NCBI GenBank assembly: GCA_003117195.1
Contig: BDSI01000043.1
Span: 469,523 to 533,522 of the forward strand
Source of the DNA: Eudorina sp. 2006-703-Eu-15
Taxonomy: Eukaryota; Chlorophyta; Chlorophyceae; Chlamydomonadales; Volvocaceae
Length of the DNA: 64,000 bases
Direction: 5' to 3'
A program made the position numbers and the translations under genes. Below are positions 25,598 to 36,900 of the stretch, in pieces; position 1 is the stretch's first letter; each line of letters starts with the position of its first letter. The notes beneath the pieces are model-generated. The model worked only from the letters and a program-made list of their open reading frames with translations. It searched no databases and was not told the DNA's origin.

Positions 25598-28362
25598 CAC
25601 ACACACACACACCCGGCCGGGCGGGCGGGCGGGTTGCACTTCTAAACACACCCGGCCATTCCCCCTGGCTTCCCCCGCCCGCCTCCCCCCTAGACTGTCC
25701 CCTAGACGGGTTTGGCTCGCGCACCCCCGCAACCCAAGGCATCCTAAGCACGCTGGGTGTGTCCCGGTTGGTCGCCGGGTTTAGGGTTTTTCAACTGATA
25801 TACCGTACCCTAGCGACCCATCAGACCCACTCTCGCCCCACCACCACCACCACCGCCCGCTCCCCCGACCCCCCTCCCCCTTCACGCACCGCCATCGTCT
25901 CAGCCGGTTCCGGAGCCGTCCTGCTGTCCTCAGCCGCGAGCACCAGCAGCCGTGCCCAGCTCTTGGGGTGCGCCCGCAGCAGCCCAGGCCGCAGCACCTC
26001 CGCAACCTCGAAAATGTCCCGGCGGAGGCTGTGGGCCCCGACGCGCCCGCCGCCGCTACTGCCGCCGCCGCCGCTGCGGCGGCGCGTCGCCCCCGGCCCC
26101 GTCCCCAGGTCCGGCTCCGGCGGCTGCGGCAGCCGCACGCCCGTCGCCTTCTCCAGTTCCTCCCCGTCCAAATGGTCCGACAGCGACTCCAACAGGGCGT
26201 TTGCGATCCACGTGGACGTCTGCAGTGTCGCCGTCAGGACCGAAGAGGGTTGGGCCCCGACACGACGGAGAATCCACGGCTGCGGAACGCCGGCGGCGGC
26301 GGCGGCGGCGGCGGCAGGGCCCGCGGGCTCCGCCACGGCCGCGGCGGCGGCGGCGCCGCTGCGCAGCAGCCCCCGCAGTCGCTCCACGGCCTCCGGGTCG
26401 TCGTCCGGCGCAGCCGCGTCGAAGAGCCCATGCTCCAGCAGAAAATTCATGCAGCCCCGCGCGGTTTGCGCCACCCTGCCGTAGCCGCCGATCGCCGCCG
26501 TCTGCTTCGGGAACGCTAGCAGGTGCGAGCGTAAACACACGCCGTACAGAGTGTCGTATAGACCGCGTTCGTTCCTAAACCCTGCCGCCGCCGCCGCCGC
26601 GGTGTCGCCGCCGCCGCGACCGGCCATGCTGACCCGCCCTGCCTCGCCGAGTGCGGCCCCCGGCAGCGGCGGCGGCGGCGGCGGCGGCGGCAGCCCCGCG
26701 GCCGACGCCATTTCCTCCTTTCGGCGCCGCTGCTGCTCCTCGTTGAACACCTCCACCGCCCGGGCTTGCATCACCAGCCACAGACACTGCTCTGACAGGC
26801 TCCCTCTGGACAACCCGAACTCCAGGGCCTTTGGGGAGGAGGGGCACTCGGCGCTCGTGATCCAGCTGCAGTCCAGTAGCCTCACCAGCAGGTCCGGCCC
26901 CGGCTGCATCGCCTGCAGGACCTCCACCAGGTGCCCCGAGGTGTACCGCAGCGGCAGGCGCGCGGCCGCGGCCGTGTCCACGCCGGTCGGTTGGAAGGCG
27001 GGGATGTGGAGGAGGCGATAGAGGTCCCCGGGCGCGATGTGCTTGTAGGGCCGGCCGGCCAGCCCCGCGGCCTGCACCCGGCGGCTCAGCTCCAGGGCGG
27101 CCTCGACCAGGTCACTGTTGGAGTCCTGCGCGCACAGTCGCACCGGCGCAGAGGGAAAGGGCAAGGGTGCAGCTCTGCGGCAGGCAGGCTGGCGGCAGCG
27201 GCAGCGGATCCGTCCGAGGGTCCGTCCCATCGAGGGCGCGCCCCTGCCTGTCCCCGCGCCTCCTGCGGCTATCACCCTCCTCCCTCCCTCCGCTCCCCAG
27301 GAAGCCCCCCTCCGCCGGCGCTCCGGCCCCCGCCTCGCTAGCTGGTCTCGTCCTCCCCAGCCGCGGGCAGCCCCTCCCCCCTCCTCCTTCCTGTACCCCA
27401 CCTTCAACGTGCAGAGCTCTAGGTGATCCAAGCGCAGCAGCATGATCAGGAGCGCCAGGGCGGCGCAGGACGCCGGGTCCAGCAGGCCGTCCTCGTCCAC
27501 ATCACCGTCCACCAGCAGCACCAGACCCTGGGTCGCTAGGTCGAGAACCTGGTTGGGTTGGGTTGGGTTGGGTTGGGTCATGTGCAACCCGCACCCCTAC
27601 CCCCGCGCCCCCCCTACCCCCCGTTCTTCGGGTTTATTTCTTTTCTCACTTCTTTAACCCCTAGGCGTCCCCCCTCCCAGCGCGCCCTGGCCTCACCCGG
27701 GCGTACGCGGACACCGGCTCCGCGGCCGCATGCTCCAGGTACGGCTCCCACCGCTTTGGGTACCTGGCCAGCATGCCGGGCCGCAGCGCCTCTATCATCC
27801 TGCGGAGACCCCACGCCGGCAGCGCCGGCAGCCGCTGCTCCGCCCGGAACACGAACCGCCGCAGGACGCGATGCGGGCGCAGGACCCCCGCCAGCTTCCG
27901 CCAGTCCTGCCAGGACGACCAGGGCTGGCCTCCATCCACCGCGCTGCCCAACTTGAGCAGCTCTCGGAACTCGGTTTCGGGGTCCATGGACAGCGGCTCC
28001 ACGCCCAGCCGGCGGGCCAGGTTGATGCGGGTGAGGCCCTGGATCACGTCGTGTTGCTTGGCGTAATCCAGGGCACTCAGTTTGAGCTTGCACTCCCGGG
28101 GGGTGGGGCCCCCTTCCGGCGGGATGGTGAGCTGCGTCCCCTGCAGGGCATGCAGGCCCAGGCGGACGACCCACGCGCCGCTGAGCAGGGGCGCCTCGGC
28201 TTGCGCGACGGCGGCGGAGGTGAAGGTGGAGGCGGATGCGGCGCGGCCCGGGGCGGCGGGCGGGAAGAGCGTGTCGTACGCCGGGGGCGGCGGTCCTGCC
28301 GGCGCGGTGCCGGAGGATGGTGTGGCGATGGCGGTGCCGGCGGCGCCTGCAGCCGCCGCTGC

Positions 28363-28413
<51 letters not shown>

Positions 28414-29137
28414 ATCATCGCTGGGAGTCCACAGGCCGCTGATCTGCCCGAGGAAGGGGACGCAGTCGGTGGGGGTGTGTGTGGTAATAGGAAATTGGTA
28501 GACATTTCAAACTGCGCAGTCGGGGGGCAGGAGAGGGCCATTAACTCCTTTTCGCTGCCTTCAGCCGCAGCGGCCGCCATCGCATCCTCGGGCAAGCGAC
28601 AACAGCAGGTGGTGGTAGGTGCAGCGCGGGGTCAAACGGGGGGGGCGGGGCAGTGCGCGCGAGATGGCCGGCGAAAAGTGCACATGGACTCGGGGAGCGA
28701 ATGCGGCCAGGAGACTGAAGCTGAGAGATCGGCCCCCCACCGACCGACGCGCTCACCCGCTCGCTGTCGTCGCTGATGCTGCCACTGGTAGTGTCGGTGT
28801 CATCGTCGTCGTCGTCGCTTGTTTGTGTTCGGTTGGGGACGGCTTCGGGCCTGACATTCATGGGAAAGGGCTTTCGCCACCGGCGGCCTGCGCCTTCGTG
28901 TCGAGTGGAAGCCAGGAGGAAACCTGTCGGGTGCAGGCGCCGGCACTGCGCCATCAACCTCCGCGCGGAAGGGCAGATTTCGGTGCTCCCGCTGTCTTGC
29001 CGTTCACATGGCTGCCGCTCCGCTGGCGCCGACCCTGCAGCATTTGGGTGCTCCTTGGCCGGCGGCAATGACCCAATGATTAATTGGCGCCGATACCGCT
29101 GTTGTTGCTCCGCAAGGGCGCGCTGTATTAAGCTCAT
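20116..29137 (-). CDS. Tandem-family gene C, uncharacterised protein, complete
   Basis: Nine exons are proposed: 29137-28757, 28443-27697, 27548-27402, 27125-25890, 25146-25033, 24424-22766, 22567-22425, 21718-21601 and 20712-20116, about 1713 residues, with phases compatible throughout. Exon 1 has ALAEQQQRYRRQLIIG and RWRKPFP. The LRPG motif occurs twice, at the ends of exon 2 (MIEALRPGMLARYPKRW) and exon 4 (AEVLRPGLLRAHPKSW), so this copy has a duplicated module. Exon 5 encodes LALVAGEDLPLEHFRL, equivalent to exon 5 of gene B. The 118-nt exon 8 and the start of exon 9 (AMMQVTWVYL) match gene B in position and phase. Low complexity is extreme: polyalanine in exon 2, His/Gln and Gly-Ala runs in exon 6, Asp-Ser repeats and a run of about 14 Gly in exon 9. 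The ATG at 29137 is preferred over an upstream non-ATG extension. Function is unknown. Confidence 0.77.
21030..21190 (+). repeat. Two diverged TTAAACACACA-type micro-elements
   Basis: GGGCTCTTGTTAAACACACA near 21039-21059 and GGGCTTCTCATTAAACACAC near 21135-21156, in the last intron of gene C. They resemble the GGGTTGCACTTCTAA family and are followed by a CA-rich tract. Assignment to the family is tentative. Confidence 0.4.
21406..21448. repeat. GGACCC hexamer tandem repeat
   Basis: About seven six-base units in the last intron of gene C. Confidence 0.85.
22239..22272 (+). mobile_element. CCAATTTCCTATA micro-element with 12-bp direct repeats
   Basis: The 34-bp insert ends CCTACCAATTTCCTATA and is flanked by TCCCGCCCTCCC at 22227-22238 and again at 22273-22284, an exact 12-bp duplication. 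It is antisense within the gene C intron between exons 7 and 8. A second copy follows at 22312-22333 without a clear duplication. Confidence 0.7.
22838..22957. repeat. AGCACC hexamer repeat coding Gly-Ala in gene C exon 6
   Basis: About twenty six-base units encode an alternating Gly-Ala stretch on the minus strand. Confidence 0.9.
25559..25612. repeat. (CA)n microsatellite
   Basis: Long dinucleotide run in the gene C intron between exons 4 and 5, next to a micro-element. Confidence 0.95.
25619..25645 (+). mobile_element. GGGTTGCACTTCTAA micro-element with 12-bp direct repeats
   Basis: The 27-bp insert is GGCGGG-rich and then GGGTTGCACTTCTAA. It is flanked by ACACACCCGGCC at 25607-25618 and 25646-25657, an exact 12-bp duplication at the end of a (CA)n tract. 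Confidence 0.72.
27548..27579. repeat. GGTTG pentamer repeat
   Basis: About six units directly upstream of the exon 3 acceptor of gene C. On the coding strand it forms the CAACC-rich tract before CAG. Confidence 0.85.
28475..28514 (-). mobile_element. CCAATTTCCTATTA micro-element in gene C intron 1
   Basis: The minus strand carries TTTGAAATGTCTACCAATTT followed by CCTATTA. CGCAGTCGG repeats directly on both sides (28461-28469 and 28515-28523). It is sense with the gene and lies just upstream of the exon 2 acceptor. Confidence 0.65.
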
Positions 29138-30377
29138 CCACGCCTCCCGCGCAAAAGCCGAAAGCAAAATGCTCAGCCAAAACCGTAAAAGGTATGCCTA
29201 TAATTGCATTCAAGACATGCCCAATTGATTGTCTGCCAGCCGTCTCCAATCTTGTGTCGTCGGCAGGAGCAGAAATTACCATCTAACTTTGTCAACCGTC
29301 AGATCCAAGCGTTGCAAACATCGTTTGCATAAGTATGACCCATTTCGTATCAAATGCGTCTCATGCCTTCAAACGACGCTTCTTCTGGAATCTGGATAGT
29401 AAGTATGTCGTTCCGACAGTTATCGGTTGTCAGCTATTTACGCTCCGGATTTGTGCAAAGTGCCGACATGCGCGCAACCTGGAAGGGATCTACTTGAGCA
29501 AATTGCTAGCCGACCTCCTCTGCTTTGCAATCGGTGGCGCTTGGGTGAGGTCTTCATGCCGTCCTCGGTGACAGCCGTAGAGAGGCTCCTCCCCGCACAC
29601 CGCAAAAACGAACCAGCGCCACCGAGGCGCACCGGACAGGCTCCACAAGTGCATCGAAGCAGTGTCGCAATCGCCAGCACCAGTACCACCGCCCCGACTG
29701 CTCACGTGTGCTCGGCTGACCCGCACCGCGCGTCGCTGACCGCCCAGACTGGAGGACTGAGGCAGCTCCTCCTCCTCCTCCCCGCCTCCCCTCGCGGGGG
29801 AGAGCCCCGCCGTGGATTGGACCCTGCCAGCGCTGCCAAGGCTGTGAGGACTGCTCAGATCGACGCACCGCATCGCCTCTCCAGCACCTGTAACCAAAGC
29901 CCGGCCCCAACAGCCCCCGGCTGACGGATGCGGACGAGGGGTCCCCGTGCGCTGATTCGCACATGCAGTGCAGCTCCCATGTGCAGGTGCATGTCCACGG
30001 GCCAGGCTCCGGCGCTGTTCCGGCGCTGTTGCGTGCCTTGCCGCCCCGGGGCCCCGTCCCCCTGCTCAACAGGGTCGGAGACACTGTTCGGAAAACTACG
30101 AACACACGTAAGCACACCCACCTTGTCTGCCCAAGCCTAATAATCTGGCGTGCCGGGCGTGCTGCAACAGGGAACGGCCCCGCGCGACCTGTCTTAGGGT
30201 TTCAAGAAACACTTCGAAAGACTTCAAAACACCTCCCGAACGCTTCCGGTAAGGAGGAAGGTCGCCGGCCTGGGGCGGCAGCCCCCTCCCCCACACAACC
30301 TTTCCATGCACTCACACGCAAGCACACGATCTACAATGGCAACTAGTCTGGGCCGGGTGGATTCCTCGCTAAATTCA

Positions 30378-30412
<35 letters not shown>

Positions 30413-30418
30413 TGCCGG

Positions 30419-30435
30419 GCGGGTTGCACTTCTAA
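30419..30435 (+). mobile_element. 17-bp GGGTTGCACTTCTAA micro-element with 12-bp direct repeats
   Basis: The insert GCGGGTTGCACTTCTAA is flanked by ACACACTGCCGG at 30407-30418 and 30436-30447, an exact duplication. The target is the end of a CT/CA microsatellite between genes C and D. Confidence 0.72.
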
Positions 30436-30798
30436 ACACACTGCCGGAGGGTGCAACCCTAGCTAGTACGATTAGGTTGGGACGCGGGACCAGGCTAGTT
30501 TTACCGCACCAAGCAGGGGCGCGCCTCCGAAACGCGCCCTGGGTGCTGCAAGGACTTGAGGAGGTTGAACAGCGGACTGCGAGGCGCAGACCGCCCGGGA
30601 TGGGCCTTCGCCCACTCCCTTGAGGGGGCACAGCGGTCACCGATCCTCGGGGATCGGGCACGCGCCCTTGGTTGAGAGCGAGGGGACAGAGGCCCCTTAC
30701 GCCCCTTTCCCCCGTATCCGGGGGAAAGTGCTTCGGCGGTCTCCCGTATGGGGCGGGTTAGCGCCCCCGGCCAGTGTCGGCCCGGCAGATATGTAACG

Positions 30799-30800
<2 letters not shown>

Positions 30801-30880
<80 letters not shown>
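30801..30880. repeat. (CA)n microsatellite, about 80 bp
   Basis: Uninterrupted dinucleotide run in the intergenic region between genes C and D. Confidence 0.97.
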
Positions 30881-30882
<2 letters not shown>

Positions 30883-31137
30883 GCACAACGCTCCACTGAC
30901 TGGTCCACCCAAACCTCTGTACGTTGTTGTACGGCCACATCAATGGCCAGTCGCGAACGAACCCCGAGGAAGGTTCCAACCGTTGTGAGGTAACCTCGCC
31001 CCCCACATGTGTGTGAAAGGGACATGAGAGGGCCCCCCGGCGTGTCATCGTCAACCGCACATACAATATAAGCCGCACCCCCGGCCAATCCTACATGTAC
31101 ACGTCCTCCTATCCCTTCTCTCCTTCCCTAACCCTCC

Positions 31138-31198
31138 TACTCCTACCCCTACCCCTACCCCTACCCCTACCCCTACCCCTACCCCTACCCCTACCCAC
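31138..31198. repeat. TACCCC hexamer array
   Basis: About ten units starting from a CCCTAACCC sequence. It begins some 40 bases past the gene D stop codon, and the last codons of gene D (TAC GGG, then TAG) look related to it. Confidence 0.9.
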
Positions 31199-31240
31199 TC
31201 GTGATTGATGTCTTTTTGCTTTCAACCCGCACCCCTAACC

Positions 31241-33956
31241 CTACCCGTACCCCTCTGCGTCTGCGATGTCCTCTTCGAGTTCCTCCTCCTCCGCCTCCAC
31301 ACCTCCCCCTGGGCGGTCACCGCGGCCAACCCCCGACGACCCCAAAGCCCGGCGCTGCAGCGCCTCCAGCTGCAGCGCCCTCCGCCGCATCCGCAGCGCC
31401 GCCACCAGCTGGTCTCGGAGCAGCGCGTGTGCCAGTGCCATGGCGGGGGGCATCACGCACTCGGTCAGCACGGACGTCAATTCATCCTCCATCAGCCACA
31501 GCCTGGAAGGGCAGACGCACACACACGCAAACATACACGTGTGGCTCTTATCTCAACACACGTGGGCACAGGTTCGTTTTACACACAAAAGCGTGGCGCG
31601 TATCCACGCATGCGGGTTATCGTTGGGCGCTGCCACGCCCACTTGCCTGCCGAAGAGCTCGCACACGGCCTCGCGGCGCGGCGGTGTCCCAAACACACGA
31701 TCCGACTCCCGGGAGGCAACGCAGCGGCGCCGTCCGGCAGACCCCGGGGTCGGGGTGTGGACGTGGTGAGGGCGCGGGGTACCGCAGTGAGGGTGTCGGT
31801 CGCGGGGGCTGCGGGAGAGGTGGGTGGAGGCCGGCCCCGGGGGCCACCGTGGCGGGCAATGCAGGGGTGCAGGCCGCGCCTGCAGGTTGGCGGCTCACAG
31901 CACGCATGCCGGTTGGCCGCCATGTCCGGCGATGTCGGGCGGGGGAAAGCAGATCCGCGGTGTCACCCATCGGCCGGGCGGGTGTGAGTACCGTCGTACT
32001 AATGAGCTAGCCGGCCGATGGCACACCAGAGGGTTTCAACTGAGCCCGGCCACCGTACAACCAACCAACTGACCTGATGCCGTACTCGAGCTCCTCGAGC
32101 ATTCGCTGCTGCCGCGCCGGGTGGTGCCGAGGCAGCGCCGCGAGCGGCAGCGCCGCCGCCGCCGCCGCCGCCGCGGGCGCCGGCAGCACGGCGGCTGCCC
32201 ACGGGTCGCCGTCGTGCTGCAGGTACGGCAACGGTGGCACGAAGGCGAGGCAGCGGAAGAGGTCCGCCGCCACGCCGGCAACGCCGGAAAGCTCCAAATG
32301 TTCTACCTGAAGACGTCCCACGGGTCGGTTCGCCGCGCAGGAGAAGTTGGCGGCTTGCGGTACCGTATTCGGGCCCGCGGGTCCATCGGTCTGACGGCAT
32401 TCACCGTACGACACCCCATGACGGCCCAGTACGGCCCACCTCGCACTGTCAACTGCGACATCCCGTGGAGTTCTTTCATTTTTGCTCGTACCTTCGGCAG
32501 TAGCTGTTGCGCGCATCGACCAGCCACCAAGCTGTAGCTGAGCTTGAGGAACCCGAGGGGCATGTCGAACCCGCACAGCGACACCAACCCCCACAGCGCA
32601 GCGTTGGCCATCTGCGGTGCGGTGCGCGCCATCGTACGTCAATCGGCAGTACCGTGTACCGTGTACCCAGAAAGGGGGAGAGATACAGGGACAAAGCAAC
32701 AGGGAGCGAGCCGGCGGTTCTTGACGGCGGAGGGTCGGGACGGGGAAGGGAGCAGAGAAAGAGATGAAACTGGGTACGCGGGGAGCAGGACATAAGAGGG
32801 GGAAAGGGGTTTGTGGAAAGCCGATGCGCCAGCCGGCGGTGCCATGTCGAGCCCTCTTCGCGACGGCTGCGCCGCGGGATGGACCGCGGCGCCGCGGGGT
32901 GGGTTGGCGGCCCGTTCCCGCCCCACATCCGCCCCACACCGCATTATGGATGGCCTCATAAGTCCTAACACGCTGCGTCCAACTCGGGGTGTCGTGTTGT
33001 GGTTCCGACCAGCACGTGTTTCCCCCAGGGGCCTGAATCACACCACGGCACCCACACATCATGACACCATGACGATGCATCCAGGCATCCTCCCATGCGC
33101 TCCGCGATCGACCTTCGTCCCCCTCCCGCCCTGGAAGGACCTTCGTCCCCCTCCCGCCCTGGAAGGACCTTCGGTCCCCTCCCGCCCTGGAAGGACCATC
33201 GGTCCCCTCCCGCCCTGGAAGGACCATCGGTCCCCTCCCGCCCTGGAAGGACCATCGGTCCCCTCCCGCCCTGGAAGGACCATCGGTCCCCTCCCGCCCT
33301 GGAAGGACCATCGGTCCCCTCCCGCCCTGGAAGGACCATCGGTCCCCTCCCGCCCTGGAAGGACCTTCGGTCCCCTCCCGCCCTGGAAGGACCTTCGGTC
33401 CCCTCCCGCCCTGGAAGGACCTTCGTCCCCCTCCCGCCCTGGAAGGACCTTCGGTCCCCTCCCGCCCTGGAGGGATAGGCCCCGGGGCGATTAAGCCCTG
33501 CGAAGCTAGTATCCCCCAAACTTGCCCACCTCCCGAAGGCGCGACGGCGAGAGATCCTCGTTGTGCGAATCTGTCCCCGGCGGCGCGGAGCCGCGCGCAG
33601 CGCCTGCCTCCGGCGGAGGCGCCGCCGCCGCTGCCGCCGCCGCCGCCGGCGTCTCCGACCGCAGATCCACTGGCGCCGCAGCTTCTCCTGCGTCGGGCGC
33701 GGCTGCTGGTGGCGGCGGCTGTGGCTGTTGCGGTTCTGACGGCGGCGGCGGCGGCGGGGATGGCGGCGGGGATGGCGGCGGGGATGGCGGCGCGGCGGTC
33801 GGCTGCCTGCCGAAGAAGCCCAGGAAGCCCGGCATCAGCCACGACATGAGCCCCGATGACTTCCGAGCCCCCTGCTGCTGCTGTTGCTGCTGCTGCTGCT
33901 GTTGCTGATGCGGTTGCTGCTTTTGTTGAGCTTGTTTCTGCTGATGCGGTTGTTGT

Positions 33957-33989
<33 letters not shown>

Positions 33990-36900
33990 CGCAGCTGTTC
34001 CGGGTGCTGCTGCTGTTGCGGTTTCGGGTCTGCGGCCCGGCCCGCGGCCTCAATGTTTTGTCTCGGAGGCGGCGGCGCGAGCTGCGCAGGGTCAGCCCGC
34101 TGCTGCTGCTGCTGCGGGCGCTGCTGCTGCTGCCGCTGCTCTCCGGCTGTCGGCCGCCGCCGCAGCAGCCATCCCCAGGTGTCCGGGTGCACCCGCAGCA
34201 GCCCCGGCCGCAGCGCCTCAGCCAGCTCAGCCCAGCGCGCTTCCGGCAGATCCCCCCGGACGAACTGCCACATCAGCGGCTGCTTTGCCCGGTGCTTCCA
34301 CGCCACCTTGTGACGGTCACTGAACAACCAGTAGGGGTTCTCCGGCTCCGGCGCGCCGGCTCCGGCCCCGGCGCCGGCCGCGGCCGTCTCGCAGGTGCGC
34401 TCCGCGCCCAGCCGCAGCACGCTCAGCACGCGCGCCACGGCGGCCGCGTCGTGCCCCGCGTCCAGCAGTCCGTGCGTGCCTGCGGCCCGCAGCAGCGGCA
34501 GCATCGCGTGAAGCAGCTTCCGCCCGTGTGCGTATTGGGTTCCGGGTAGCCGGGGGCCCTGGCGGAGGAGCCCCGCGTACAGCCGGCGGGCGAAGCGGAC
34601 CTCAGCCTCACTGGGTGGAGGAGCCTCCTGTACGGTGGCGGCGGCGGCGGCGGCGCTGCCGCCGCCGCCAGCGCCAGGATGTTGCCGCCGGGCAGGGGGC
34701 TCCGCCGCGGGCCGCGCGGGAGGGCTGAGCTGCCGGGGAGAAGTGTTTGCGCATGGTGCATCTGCCGGCGGCTGCGGGCCCACGGGTCGGGACTCGCTGT
34801 TTGTTGGCTTTGGGGGCTGCGGCGACGGCTGCGGCGGATGCGGCTGGTCCTTCTGTTGAGGCTTTGGGGCTTGTGGCTTCGGGGGGCCCTCCGCCGGACG
34901 CCGGCGTTGTTGCGCGTGCTGCTCCGCTTGAGGTGGTGAGGCTTTGAGTGCCGGCTGAAGAGCCGTTTGCTGCTCGGGCTGTAGCTGCTGTGATTGCGGC
35001 GGCTGGGGTGACCCTTCACGGGAAGGCTGTGGCTGCTCCGGCCGCAGCGACTGTAGCTCCTCCTGCGGCTGTGGCTGTAGCTCCTCCTGCGGCTGTGGCT
35101 GTAGCTCCTTCGACCGCTGCGGCTGTAGCTCCTCCGACCGCTGCGACTGTAGCTCCTCCTGCGGCTGTGGCTGTAGCTCCTCCGGCCGCTGTAGCTGTAA
35201 CCGCTCCGGCCGCTGCCGTTGTGGCTGTAGCTCCTCCTGCGGCTGTGGCTGTAGCCGCCCCGGCCGCTGCGGTTGTGGCTGTAGCTCCTCCTGCTGCTGT
35301 GGCTGTAGCCGCTCCGGCCGCTGCGGTTGTCGCTGTGGCTCCTCCTCCTGTCGCTGCGGCTGTAGCTCCTCCTGTTCCGACCGCGACACGTCAAGCGACG
35401 ACGGCTCCGCAACCTTCAGGCGCTGCGGCTGCAGCTCCTCCCCTGCTGTGGGCGACACTCCATGCTGCAACTCCTCCTGGTGTGCGCGGTCCGCCGGGGC
35501 CCCAGTACTGCCCAGACCCGTTTGGGACTGCGACAGCAGGCGTAGGCAGGGCCCTCCCGGGAAGTCGCCCCGTTCTGACAATGACGAGCCCGGAAGAGAA
35601 CACGGTTCGGAAAGGACCGTGGCGGGTGCCTGTAACACCGGCCTCGAAGGACCCGTCGTCTTGGTCTCCTGGCTCGATGGTTGGGAAGGATTACGTGGTA
35701 ACGGTGATGGCAGCGACAGGGGCGATGACGACGGCTCTTGCGACGCAGTTTGGTCAAGTTGTGGTGAGGGATGGTGCAGCGCAGCGCCGGCTCCTGCAGC
35801 GCATGAGGCGGCCCCGGGCTGTGATGAGGCGGATGGCGGAAGGCAGCCCGCCGTCTGACAGCGCGACGGAGTCTCGTCGCTGCCCCGAACTGACAGCTGC
35901 GGAGGCCGCTCAACACTCTCCTGCCGTTGCCCCGACTCTTGCCGCTGCGGCCCTTCTTGCCGTTGCGGCCCTTCTTGCCGCTGCGGCCCCTCTTGCCGTT
36001 GCGGCCCTTCTTGCCGTTGCGGCCCTTCTTGCCGTTGCCCCCCCTCTTGCCGTTGCGGCCCTTCTTGCCTCTGCGGCCCCTCTTGCCGTTGCCCCGCTTC
36101 TTGCCTCTGCGGCCCCTCTTGCCGTTGCCCCGCCTCTTGCCGTTGCCCCGCCTCTTGCCGCTGCGGACCTTCTTGCCGTGGGCCCACCACTTGCCGCTGC
36201 GGCCCTTCTTGCCGTTGCCCCGCCTCTTGCCGTTGCCCCGCCTGTTGCCGCTGCGACCCTTCTTGCCGTTGCGGCCCCGCTTGCCGTTGCCCCGCCTCTT
36301 GCCGCTGCGGACCCTCTTGCCGCTGCGGCCCTTCTTGCCGTTGCGGCCCTTCTTGCCGTGGCCCCGCCTCTTGCCGTTGCGGCCCCTCTTGCCGCTGCCC
36401 CGCCTCTTGCCGCTGCGACCCTTCTTGCCGCTGCGGCCCGTCTTGCCGTTGCCCCGCCTCTTGCCGTTGCCCCGCCTCTTGCCGCTGCGGACCTTCTTGC
36501 CGTGGGCCCACCACTTGCCGCTGCGGCCCTTCTTGCCGTGGCCCTGCCTCTTGCCGTGGCCCCGCCTCTTGCCGTGGCCCCGCCTCTTGCCGCTGCGACC
36601 CTTCTTGCCGCTGCGACCCTTCTTGCCGCTGCGACCCTTCTTGCCGCTGCAGCCCTTCTTGCCGCTGCGGCCCTTCTTGCCGCTGCGGCCCTTCTTGCCG
36701 CTGCGGCCCTTCTTGCCGCTGCGACCCTTCTTGTCGTTGCCGCTGCCCTGCCTCTTGCGGCCTCTGCGGCTCCTGTGGCGTCTGGCCCGCGCGGCTCTGC
36801 AGCGCCGGGCCCTGTTGCATATGGCGACCCTCGCCCTGCTGCTCCCCCCAGCTGGCAGCCTCGGTCATCAGCACCGCCCGCAACCTCCTCAGGGACACCT

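Larger units (their letters stand above)
29138..31240. other. Intergenic region between genes C and D
   Basis: Holds the upstream region of gene C, a micro-element at 30419, a long (CA)n at 30801-30880 and a TACCCC array ending beside the gene D stop. No gene was recognised. Confidence 0.6.

Noticed and set aside
31138..31198. Interstitial telomere
   Set aside because: The unit is TACCCC, not the TTTAGGG or TTTTAGGG type known in these algae. Only one telomere-like word is present.
33115..33475. Possible CRISPR-like array
   Set aside because: Units are head-to-tail 27-bp repeats without unique spacers, in a eukaryotic intron.
32965..33519. Minus-strand GPSRAGGDRWSFQGGR repeat protein
   Set aside because: Produced by the 27-bp intronic minisatellite of gene D. 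It falls between two well-supported exons.
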